Positions 16,670-23,520 of a stretch of DNA of 64,000 bases are shown here, in pieces. The stretch covers positions 248,001 to 312,000 of the forward strand of contig NZ_BMUE01000008.1 in assembly GCF_014650035.1 (NCBI RefSeq), read 5' to 3'. The position numbers were made by a program, and so were the translations under genes. The DNA is from Streptomyces lucensis JCM 4490 (GTDB lineage Bacteria; Actinomycetota; Actinomycetes; Streptomycetales; Streptomycetaceae). Position 1 is the stretch's first letter. Every line of letters starts with the position of its first letter. The notes below the pieces were generated by a model that saw only the letters and a list, made by a program, of their open reading frames with translations, had not been told where the DNA came from and did no database searches.

Positions 16670-17048
16670 ATGAGCGAGTACTCCTGGCCGTCCGAAGACG
16701 TCAGGCGTCGAACAGCCGGGGCTGCCGCGGTCTGGCGCGAGACGGTTCGCTGCCTGCCTGCCGGTATCTCGATCGCCGGTGAAGTCGTCGGTAAGCAGCC
16801 CCTCGGCGTCTTCCTCTCCTTGGACGACGGAGCGTGTCGGGGAGGTTGTCACCGGACGTGTCACGAAGATCGCCCCGATGGGGTTCTTCGTGCGCATCGC
16901 CCACTGCGTCGAAGGGCTCATCCCGTTCACCGGGGCGGTCGCGAGTCCAAGTGCCCACACGGGCCAGGCGATATCGGTGCGGATAGTCGCCGTCGACCTC
17001 GAACGCGCCCGTGTTCTCCTGGCGTGGGAAGGCACCTCCCAGTACTGA
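16670..17048 (+). pseudogene. Frameshifted S1-domain RNA-binding protein gene
   Basis: ATG 16670 opens a frame reading MSEYSWPSEDVRRRTAGAAA and then 'LPAGISIAGEVVGKQPLGVF', the start of an S1-type OB fold. Around 16820 the frame runs out into nonsense, and the adjacent frame continues with a second, recognisable S1 unit, 'VGEVVTGRVTKIAPMGFFVR' followed by 'VEGLIPFTG' and 'VDLERARVLLAWEG', to the TGA at 17046-17048. The first S1 unit thus lacks its second half. I read this as a two-S1-domain gene damaged by a deletion plus frameshift. A short protein from ATG 16779 is possible but has no ribosome binding site. Confidence 0.55.
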
Positions 17049-17090
17049 CGAATCGGAATACGCCCGTGAGCCGACCGGTTCTACGCGGAC

Positions 17091-17651
17091 ATGCGACACG
17101 TTCCACTGCCGCGCGGCGGCATCCACCCTCTGCTCGCGCAACGGTTCAGCCCCTACCGGTTCGACCCGTCGGTCACCATCGACGACCCCACGCTGAACCT
17201 GCTGCTGGAGGCCGCGCGGTGGGCACCGTCCGCCGGTAATTCCCAGCCGTGGAGCTTCTTCACCTCTCGTCCCCAAGAACCGGATCACGAACGGTTGGTA
17301 CGTCACCTCGCACCCGGCTCGGCCCGGTGGGCGACGGACGCCGGCCTGCTCGTGGTCACGCTGACGCGCCGGCACGTGGATGAGACACAGCTGCCCTACT
17401 CCGACTTCGCGGACTACGACCTGGGCCAGGCCATCGCTCACATGACCGTTCAGGCCCAGGCGATGGGACTGTCGGCACACCAGTTCCGCGCCTTCGACCT
17501 GGAAGGCCTCACCAAAGAACTCAGCCCGCACGCGGGATGGGCGATCGTCTCCATGGTCGCGCTGGGAAAGGCGGCCGAAGAGCCGCCCGTGCGTCGCGAG
17601 CGGCGCAGCGTCGCCGATCTGCTGTCGGCCCCCTGGACGGCGCCGGAGTAG
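17091..17651 (+). CDS. Nitroreductase-family flavoprotein
   Basis: FMN-dependent oxidoreductase of 186 residues. The family signature is the N-terminal FMN-phosphate loop and following helix, 'LLLEAARWAPSAGNSQPWSF', with earlier 'RFSPYRFDPSVTIDD'. The central 'YDLGQAIAHMTVQAQAMGLS' is the usual dimer-core helix, and the C-terminal 'WAIVSMVALGKAAE...RRERRS' is the closing strand and basic tail. It probably reduces nitro, quinone or enone compounds with NAD(P)H; the true substrate is unknown. It begins 42 bp after the broken S1 gene, and a separate promoter is not obvious. Confidence 0.85.
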   Translation: MRHVPLPRGGIHPLLAQRFSPYRFDPSVTIDDPTLNLLLEAARWAPSAGNSQPWSFFTSRPQEPDHERLVRHLAPGSARWATDAGLLVVTLTRRHVDETQLPYSDFADYDLGQAIAHMTVQAQAMGLSAHQFRAFDLEGLTKELSPHAGWAIVSMVALGKAAEEPPVRRERRSVADLLSAPWTAPE

Positions 17652-17916
17652 TGCCGTTGTGCCATGCCGCACCAGGAAGGTTCACGAGTGGACTCGCATG
17701 GCGGGTGTTTCCGTCCTCCGGCGGGAACAGCCGAACCGGTCGACACTGTTGCAACAGCTGAGGGTACGGCGGCGCGCGGGCGGGGAAGCAGAGACGCCCC
17801 CAACGCGATCCGGAGCCCCTCGGGTCAGCGGTGCGCCCGGTCATCCGATATCAGGGCGGCCCGTAGACGCCTGCCGTGGACTCGGACCGAGACGTTGCGC
17901 ACAGGAGGACTGCTTC

Positions 17917-18750
17917 ATGAATGACCGGCCCTTGACGCTGATGGCGGTGCACGCCCACCCCGACGATGAGGCCACCGGCACGGGGGGTGTCCTCGCGCGG
18001 TACGCGGCGGAGGGCATCCGCACGGTTCTGGTGACGTGTACCGACGGTGGCTGCGGTGACGGCCCGGGAGGTGTCAAGCCGGGTGATCCGGGGCACGATC
18101 CGGCAGCCGTCTCCGCGATGCGGCGTCGCGAACTGGAGGCCAGCTGCGGCATCCTGAAGGTCGGTCACCTGGAAATGCTGGACTACGCCGACTCCGGCAT
18201 GATGGGCTGGCCGACCAACGACGCCCCCGGGTCCTTCTGGCGGACACCCGTGGAGGAGGGCGCTGCCCGGCTCGCGGAGCTGATGCGCCGCTACCAGCCG
18301 GATGTGGTCGTCACCTACGACGAGAACGGCTTCTACGGCCACCCAGACCACATCCAGGCGAACCGCATCACCATGAGGGCGCTGACGATGACCGAGGCGA
18401 CGCCGAAGGTGTACTGGACGACGGCGCCCCGCTCGATGATGCAGCGGTTCGGGGAGGCCATGCGCGAGTTCGGTGCCGACTGGCAGGAGCCGGATCCCGC
18501 CGAGACCGCGGCGATGGCCGAGATCGGACTGCCCGACGAGGAGATCACCACCTGGGTGGACACCACGGCGTTCGGCCATCAGAAGTTCGATGCTCTGGCC
18601 GCGCACGCCAGCCAGGGCGAGAACATCTTCTTCCTCAAGATGGGTCAGGCCAGGTTCACCGAACTGATGGGCGTCGAGACCTTCGTACGCGTCCGGGACA
18701 CCACCGGCGCAGCCGTACCCGAGAACGATCTCTTCGCCGGACTGCGCTGA
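17917..18750 (+). CDS. PIG-L/LmbE-family zinc deacetylase
   Basis: Cytoplasmic metal-dependent deacetylase or amidase of 277 residues. The metal site is visible as 'MAVHAHPDDEATGTGG' (His, Asp, Asp) and 'FYGHPDHIQANR' (second His pair). The layout resembles mycothiol enzymes MshB and Mca of actinobacteria, which act on GlcNAc-inositol and mycothiol S-conjugates, but I see nothing that assigns it to either; an N-acetylglucosaminyl or xenobiotic-conjugate substrate is plausible. A strong ribosome binding site (AGGAGG) precedes ATG 17917. The 265-bp gap before it contains a perfect palindrome, CTGTTGCAACAG (17746-17757). Confidence 0.88.
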   Translation: MNDRPLTLMAVHAHPDDEATGTGGVLARYAAEGIRTVLVTCTDGGCGDGPGGVKPGDPGHDPAAVSAMRRRELEASCGILKVGHLEMLDYADSGMMGWPTNDAPGSFWRTPVEEGAARLAELMRRYQPDVVVTYDENGFYGHPDHIQANRITMRALTMTEATPKVYWTTAPRSMMQRFGEAMREFGADWQEPDPAETAAMAEIGLPDEEITTWVDTTAFGHQKFDALAAHASQGENIFFLKMGQARFTELMGVETFVRVRDTTGAAVPENDLFAGLR

Positions 18751-18912
18751 TCCGCATGCCTTCCTGGAGGCTCCGGCATCGCGCCGTCCTGGCCATTCCG
18801 TGTTACCCGGATCTGATTCCCGTCGGCGCGTGGCGTGTCTTCCATGGCCGGCGGATCCGGGGTGATGCCGGACGCCCCGTCCGCCTTGCCGATGGCAGAG
18901 GTGGTTCGTTGC

Positions 18913-19779
18913 TCAGGCCGGCCCGGCGAAGAAGCCTGCCAGGGAGGATGCGAGCGCTTCCGGAGCCTCTTCGGCCACGTGGTGCCCGGAGTCGATGCCG
19001 TGGCCCCGTACGTCCGTTGCCCACTGCCGCCAGATCTTCACCGGGTCTCCGTACAGGTCCTCGAGGTCGTCCCGCAGCGACCAGAGGATCAGCGCCGGGC
19101 ACTGGATCCGTACCCCGGCGGCGCGGTCGTCCTCTTCGTGCCGCCGGTCGACGGTGAGGCCGGCCCGGTAGTCCTCCAGCATCGCCCGCACCACGTCGGG
19201 GTTTCTCGTGGCCGCGCGCCACTCGTCGTAGTTCTCCCGTCCCATGCTCTGCGGATCGCCGCGGTACCAGCTGTCCGGGTCGGCGTTGATGACACGCTCG
19301 GGCACGGCCGGCTGTGCGAAGAAGAACCAGTGCCACCACTGCGTGGCGAACTCCGCCGTGATGCGGGACAGGTGCTCGGTGAGAGGCAGGCAGTCAAGCA
19401 GCGCCACCCGCGAGAGGGCGCCGGGATGATCGAGCGCGAGACGCAGTGCGACACTGCCTCCGCGGTCGTGCCCGGCTAGCGCGAACCGGGCATGGCCGAG
19501 GGAGCGCATCACCTCGACCACGTCACCTGCGACGGCCCGCTTCGAGTAGCCCGCATGGTCCGCGGTAGGTGCCGGGCCGGTGGAGCGGCCGTACCCCCGG
19601 AGATCGGGACAGACCACGGTGAAGCCGCACCGAACGAGGAGCGGGGCGACGCGATGCCAGGTCGCGGAAGTCCGGGGATGGCCGTGCAGCAGCACCACGG
19701 GCGGCCCTTCCCCGCCGTAGCGAACGAAAACCGATGCTCCCTCGACCTGAACCCGCCTGGCCTCGAAATCCTCGAACAA
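18913..19779 (-). CDS. Alpha/beta hydrolase, haloacetate-dehalogenase-like
   Basis: Cytoplasmic hydrolase of 288 residues. The oxyanion loop is 'VVLLHGHPRTSATWHRVAPL', the nucleophile is an aspartate in 'ALAGHDRGGSVALRLA', and the catalytic His is in 'GIDSGHHVAEEAP'. An Asp nucleophile with the following Arg (HDRGG) is the pattern of fluoroacetate/haloacetate dehalogenases and soluble epoxide hydrolases rather than of esterases. I chose TTG 19779 because GGAGG lies 8 bases upstream and the protein then starts just before the first strand (FEDFEARRVQVEG). Convergent with the PIG-L gene. The physiological substrate is not known. Confidence 0.85.
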   Translation of the reverse strand: MFEDFEARRVQVEGASVFVRYGGEGPPVVLLHGHPRTSATWHRVAPLLVRCGFTVVCPDLRGYGRSTGPAPTADHAGYSKRAVAGDVVEVMRSLGHARFALAGHDRGGSVALRLALDHPGALSRVALLDCLPLTEHLSRITAEFATQWWHWFFFAQPAVPERVINADPDSWYRGDPQSMGRENYDEWRAATRNPDVVRAMLEDYRAGLTVDRRHEEDDRAAGVRIQCPALILWSLRDDLEDLYGDPVKIWRQWATDVRGHGIDSGHHVAEEAPEALASSLAGFFAGPA

Positions 19780-20046
19780 AGCTCGAACCTCCCGTCCTCG
19801 TCGACACGGAATCCGTCTGCGAGGACCACCGGGACGCAGGTTGAGCGAGCTGGTCCTTGCTTGCCGGTGCCTCACTGACACAGCCTTCCTCTTGCCCGCG
19901 CTGCTGCCGTGGACACCACTGCCGCCCGGACGGTGAACAGCCGGGCGTACGTGCCGTTCTTGCCGCATGGGCGGTCGAACCTGCCGACGGCTGCCCCTCA
20001 CCTCGCTGATAAGCTCCGCGGGTTCACATGACTCAGGGGGAAGTCC

Positions 20047-20430
20047 GTGCTCACGTCGGTTGCCACGGAGTGGCCGTGGCTGTTGGCCATCGCAGCCCTC
20101 GTGATCCACTGCTCCGCCATGGCGAAGTGGATACCCATCCAGAGGTTCTGGACGGTGTACCCCTTCATCTGGGTGGTGTGCGGCACCGGAGCGGTGGCGT
20201 ACGGCACCTGGCGCGGATTCGCCGTGGAAGACATGCTCGTCGTGTGCTCGTTCGCGCTCGTCGGACTGACGATCGGCCTCTACCCGACCCGCAAGATGTT
20301 CACGGAGTGGGCGCACGAGATCAACCAGGGAGTGGAGCGCGAGCGATATGACTATCCTCGCGCACACCTCGCGTTCTGTGGCGCATCCGTGCTCGTCATG
20401 TCGGCTGCGGCGGTCCTGCTGACCCGCTGA
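20047..20430 (+). CDS. Four-helix membrane protein of unknown function
   Basis: Membrane protein of 127 residues with hydrophobic segments at about residues 8-27 (WPWLLAIAALVIHCSAMAKW), 34-53, 62-80 and 108-126 (HLAFCGASVLVMSAAAVLL), separated by short charged loops. A good ribosome binding site (CAGGGGGAAG) precedes the GTG start. I recognise no family. It stands alone between a divergent hydrolase gene and the roadblock-like gene. Confidence 0.72.
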   Translation: MLTSVATEWPWLLAIAALVIHCSAMAKWIPIQRFWTVYPFIWVVCGTGAVAYGTWRGFAVEDMLVVCSFALVGLTIGLYPTRKMFTEWAHEINQGVERERYDYPRAHLAFCGASVLVMSAAAVLLTR

Positions 20431-20652
20431 CGGGCCGTAATGGTGAGTGACCGGTGAACCGGCCGCTTCCGACTGCCACCCAATCCGAAGATTGCGATCA
20501 ACGGATTACCACACGAGTGTGCCTGTCGATCATCTTGGGTCATTCACGATCAGACCTCTCCCACGACGGGCCGGCGCGCCTACGGTGCGATCACGGGCAG
20601 GCCCGGACAACGGAGCGCCGGCCGAAGCCGACAGCGATAGGGGAGGGCGCCG

Positions 20653-21027
20653 ATGGCGACTGTGGAAGTGGCATTGAAGGAAATGGTGACCGGGATCGAG
20701 GGTGCGCTGGGGGCGGCTGTCGTCGACTACACCAGCGGCATGGCTCTCGGCACCCTGGGCGGGAGCAAGGACCTGGACCTGACCGTCGCCGCAGCCGGGA
20801 ACACGGACGTGATCCGCGCCAAGGTGCGCGCCATGGAGCTGCTGGGGCTCACCAGCCAGATCGAGGACATCCTGATCACACTGTCAGGGCAGTACCACCT
20901 CATCCGGCTGGTGACCAGTCGGGACGGTAACGGCCTGTTCCTGTACCTCGTGATCGACAAGGCCCGCTCGAACCTTGCCATGGCACGGCATCAGCTCAAG
21001 CGGATCGAAGAGCAACTCGAGGTCTAG
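20653..21027 (+). CDS. Roadblock/LC7-like domain protein
   Basis: Cytoplasmic protein of 124 residues. 'GIEGALGAAVVDYTSGMALG' followed by 'LDLTVAAAGNTDVIRAKVRA' and 'IEDILITLSGQYHLIRLV' has the strand-helix-strand pattern of roadblock/LC7 domains, which in bacteria accompany MglA-type or conservon GTPases as regulators. No small GTPase, kinase or other conservon gene adjoins it here, so this is a stand-alone copy. A ribosome binding site (GGGGAGG) precedes the ATG. The final helix (RSNLAMARHQLKRIEEQLEV) is amphipathic and may mediate dimerisation. Confidence 0.72.
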   Translation: MATVEVALKEMVTGIEGALGAAVVDYTSGMALGTLGGSKDLDLTVAAAGNTDVIRAKVRAMELLGLTSQIEDILITLSGQYHLIRLVTSRDGNGLFLYLVIDKARSNLAMARHQLKRIEEQLEV

Positions 21028-21065
21028 CCACCTTCTTCACCACCGGGCGGACGCCTGCTCACGAA

Positions 21066-21081
21066 TTGAAGACTTCTTCAA
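21066..21081. promoter_or_regulatory. Palindromic candidate operator of the ArsR repressor
   Basis: TTGAAGA-CT-TCTTCAA is a perfect 7-bp inverted repeat with a 2-base centre in the leader of the ArsR-family gene at 21224. Its size, AT content and position fit an autoregulatory ArsR/SmtB operator. Binding is inferred from position and symmetry. Confidence 0.5.
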
Positions 21082-21108
21082 GCCATCACATGGAGAGGAC
21101 CGCAATTC

Positions 21109-21194
21109 ATGAACGCAAGTCGCCCGGGAGCGGAAAAATGAAGAGGCAGGACTCATGGCGCGGCTACGCCCCAGGGGGCGACGCCGTGCCATGA
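21109..21194 (+). other. Two overlapping micro-ORFs in the ArsR leader
   Basis: ATG 21109, preceded by GGAGAGG at good spacing, opens a 10-codon frame (MNASRPGAEK) whose TGA overlaps ATG 21138 of an 18-codon frame (MKRQDSWRGYAPGGDAVP) ending at 21194, 29 bp before the ArsR start. The chained starts and the ribosome binding site suggest translation, perhaps as leader peptides, but I see no attenuator-type residue runs, and chance is not excluded. Confidence 0.3.
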
Positions 21195-21223
21195 GAGGCC
21201 CCCAGACAGGCAGGAAGAACGCC

Positions 21224-21616
21224 ATGCAGGTCCCTCTCTACCAAGCCAAAGCAGAGTTCTTCCGTATGCTGGGACACCCCACGCGCATCAGGGTCCTGGA
21301 GCTGCTGCAGCACGGCCCGGTCCCCGTGCGGGACCTGCTCGCCGACATAGAGATCGAGCCCTCCAGCCTCTCGCAGCAGCTGGCCGTCCTGCGCCGCGCG
21401 GGCATCGTCGTGTCGACACGGGAAGGCTCCACCGTCACCTACGCGCTCGCCGGCGGGGACGTGGCCGAACTCCTGCGTGCGGCTCGCCGCATCCTCACCG
21501 AGCTTCTCGCCGGACGGAACCAGCTCCTCGCGGAGCTGCAGCAGACCGACGGCTGTTCGCCACCGGCACCAGCACCAGCAGCCGCCACGCTCTCCACGGA
21601 GACCGGTGCCCGCTGA
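21224..21616 (+). CDS. ArsR/SmtB-family repressor
   Basis: Winged-helix repressor of 130 residues. The core reads 'FFRMLGHPTRIRVLELLQHG' (helix 1-2), 'VRDLLADIEIEPSSLSQQLA' (recognition region) and 'GIVVSTREGSTVTYALAG' (beta-wing). It lacks the CxCxD-type metal site, so it is not an obvious arsenite or zinc sensor. AGGAAG precedes ATG 21224; a start at 21155 would add an Arg-rich tail and is unlikely. The C-terminal third is a helix plus a Pro/Ala tail. A perfect palindrome lies at 21066-21081 in its own leader. No transporter gene follows, so the effector and target genes are unclear beyond probable autoregulation. Confidence 0.88.
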   Translation: MQVPLYQAKAEFFRMLGHPTRIRVLELLQHGPVPVRDLLADIEIEPSSLSQQLAVLRRAGIVVSTREGSTVTYALAGGDVAELLRAARRILTELLAGRNQLLAELQQTDGCSPPAPAPAAATLSTETGAR

Positions 21617-21680
21617 ATACCTCCGGACACCGCCAGACGGTCACGCGCATCCATGAAAGTCGAAAAAGGTCGGACGCCGA

Positions 21681-21707
21681 TGTCGAGAACCCGCGTCCGG
21701 CTCCGTC
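21681..21707 (+). promoter_or_regulatory. Candidate ECF42-type promoter
   Basis: TGTCGA (21681-21686) is followed after 17 bases by CGTC (21704-21707), about 50 bp before the YCII gene that forms an operon with an ECF42 sigma factor. From memory, the reported ECF42 consensus has TGTCGA at -35 and a CGA/CGT-type -10, so this would be the autoregulated promoter. Confidence 0.45.
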
Positions 21708-21759
21708 CCCGGGGTGAACGCGACCACAATGGGCCGCACGAGAACCGAGGAGAACCACG

Positions 21760-22167
21760 ATGGCCAAGTACCTGCTGCTGAAGCACTACCGCGGCGCCCC
21801 GGCTCCGGTCAACGACGTACCGATGGACCAGTGGAGCCCGCAGGAGGTCTCGGCACATGTGCAGTACATGAACGACTTCGCGGCCCGGCTGGAGAAGACC
21901 GGCGAGTTCGTCGACGGTCAGGCACTCGCCCCCGAGGGAGCCTGGGTCCGCTACGACGGTGAGGGGCGCCCGCCGGTCACCGACGGACCGTTCGCGGAGA
22001 CCAAGGACCTCATCGCCGGCTGGATGATCATCGATGTCGACAGCTACGAACGCGCCGTCGAGCTGGCAGGGGAGCTGTCTGCCGCCCCCGGGGCGGGCGG
22101 CAGGCCGATCCACGAGTGGCTGGAGGTGCGCCCGTTCCTGGCCGCGCCACCCACCATCACGGAGTGA
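21760..22167 (+). CDS. YCII/DGPF-domain protein
   Basis: Small cytoplasmic protein of 135 residues with the YCII (dimeric alpha-beta barrel) fold. The hallmark DGPF motif is seen in 'VTDGPFAETKDLIAGWMIID', preceded by 'FAARLEKTGEFVDGQALAPE' and followed by the closing strand 'IHEWLEVRPF'. Proteins of this type are the usual genomic partners of ECF42 sigma factors, and here the sigma gene begins 8 bp after its stop codon, so the two form an operon. Its biochemical role (enzyme, or sensor for the sigma factor) is unknown. A TGTCGA-N17-CGTC promoter-like element lies upstream. Confidence 0.88.
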   Translation: MAKYLLLKHYRGAPAPVNDVPMDQWSPQEVSAHVQYMNDFAARLEKTGEFVDGQALAPEGAWVRYDGEGRPPVTDGPFAETKDLIAGWMIIDVDSYERAVELAGELSAAPGAGGRPIHEWLEVRPFLAAPPTITE

Positions 22168-22175
22168 CTCCGACG

Positions 22176-23321
22176 ATGGACGAGGTCCTGCTCAGGAGCC
22201 TCACGCCGAGCGTGCTCACCGTCCTCGTCCGCCGCGGAGCCGACTTTGCGGCGGCCGAGGACGCCGTGCAGGAGGCGCTCGTCGAAGCGCTGCGCACCTG
22301 GCCGGCCGGCCCGCCGCGGGATGCCAAGGGCTGGCTCGTCACCGTGGCCTGGCGCAAGTTCCTCGACCAGGCGCGCGCCGACGCCGCCCGCCGCCGGCGT
22401 GAGGACCGTGTCGAGGAGGAGCCGGCGCCCGGACCGGTGCCCGCGGTGGACGACACACTCCAGCTCTACTTCCTGTGCGCCCATCCGTCACTGACCCCCG
22501 GATCGGCGGTCGCGCTCACCCTGCGCGCCGTCGGCGGGCTCACCACACGCCAGATCGCCCAGGCCTACCTGGTCCCCGAGGCGACCATGGCGCAGCGCAT
22601 CAGCCGGGCCAAGCGCACCGTGGCCGGCGTGCCCTTCGACCGGCCCGGCGACGTCGCCACCGTGCTGCGCGTCCTCTACCTCGTCTTCAACGAGGGCTAC
22701 TGCGGTGACGTCGATCTCGCCGCCGAGGCCATCCGGCTCACCCGGCAGCTCGCGGCCCGCATCGACCACCCCGAGGTGGCCGGGCTGCTCGCCCTCATGC
22801 TGCTCCACCACGCCCGGCGCGCCGCCCGGATCGCACCCGACGGCAGCCTGGTGCCGCTCGCCGAGCAGGACCGCGACCGCTGGGACACCGCGTTGATCGC
22901 CGAGGGCGTCGGAATCCTGCGGGCGGCCCTCGCCCACGACCGGCTGGGCGAGTTCCAGGCCCAGGCCGCCATCGCCGCCCTGCACGCCGACGCGCCCACC
23001 GCCGAGGAGACCGACTGGCCGCAGATCGTCGAGTGGTACGACGAACTCACGCGCCTGACCGACAGCCCCATCGTCCGTCTCAACCGCGCGGTCGCCGTCG
23101 GCCAGGCGCACGGACCCCGCGCAGGCCTGGCAGCCCTCACGGCGCTGGACGCCTCGCTGCCCCGCCACGCCGCGGTGGCGGCCTACCTCCACGAGCGTGA
23201 CGGCGACCTGGCCACAGCGGCACGGCTGTACGCCGAGGCAGCGCGCAAGGCACCCAACCTCGCCGAACGCGACCACCTCACCCGCCAAGCCGCCCGGCTC
23301 AACACCCGCCGGCGCCTTTGA
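22176..23321 (+). CDS. ECF42-group RNA polymerase sigma factor
   Basis: Sigma factor of 381 residues, twice the normal ECF length. Region 2 is 'FAAAEDAVQEALVEALRTWP' with 'PRDAKGWLVTVAWRKFLDQA'; region 4 is 'GLTTRQIAQAYLVPEATMAQ' followed by RISRAKR. The C-terminal ~190 residues are the helical extension (LYLVFNEGYCGDVDLAAEAI ... LHERDGDLATAARLYAEAAR, TPR-like at its end) that defines ECF42 and is needed for its activity in the studied cases. There is no anti-sigma gene; regulation is thought to run through the extension. It forms an operon with the YCII gene. I start at ATG 22176; an earlier in-frame start would overlap the YCII gene. Confidence 0.92.
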   Translation: MDEVLLRSLTPSVLTVLVRRGADFAAAEDAVQEALVEALRTWPAGPPRDAKGWLVTVAWRKFLDQARADAARRRREDRVEEEPAPGPVPAVDDTLQLYFLCAHPSLTPGSAVALTLRAVGGLTTRQIAQAYLVPEATMAQRISRAKRTVAGVPFDRPGDVATVLRVLYLVFNEGYCGDVDLAAEAIRLTRQLAARIDHPEVAGLLALMLLHHARRAARIAPDGSLVPLAEQDRDRWDTALIAEGVGILRAALAHDRLGEFQAQAAIAALHADAPTAEETDWPQIVEWYDELTRLTDSPIVRLNRAVAVGQAHGPRAGLAALTALDASLPRHAAVAAYLHERDGDLATAARLYAEAARKAPNLAERDHLTRQAARLNTRRRL

Positions 23322-23520
23322 CAAGCCGCGCTCGCGTCTCCCGCGGCATCGGGCGCTCCCTGGTGGCCTCCCGCGATCCGCGCGGTCATCCGCACGCGTG
23401 TCCCGGCCGGCGCATCGGCCTGCATCCGTCACCGCGGACGACAGGGTGAGGCGATCGCCCACCCGACGGACGGCTTGTCGGCATACTTCTGCCAGCGCGC
23501 GTAGCGACAGGGGGGACTCG

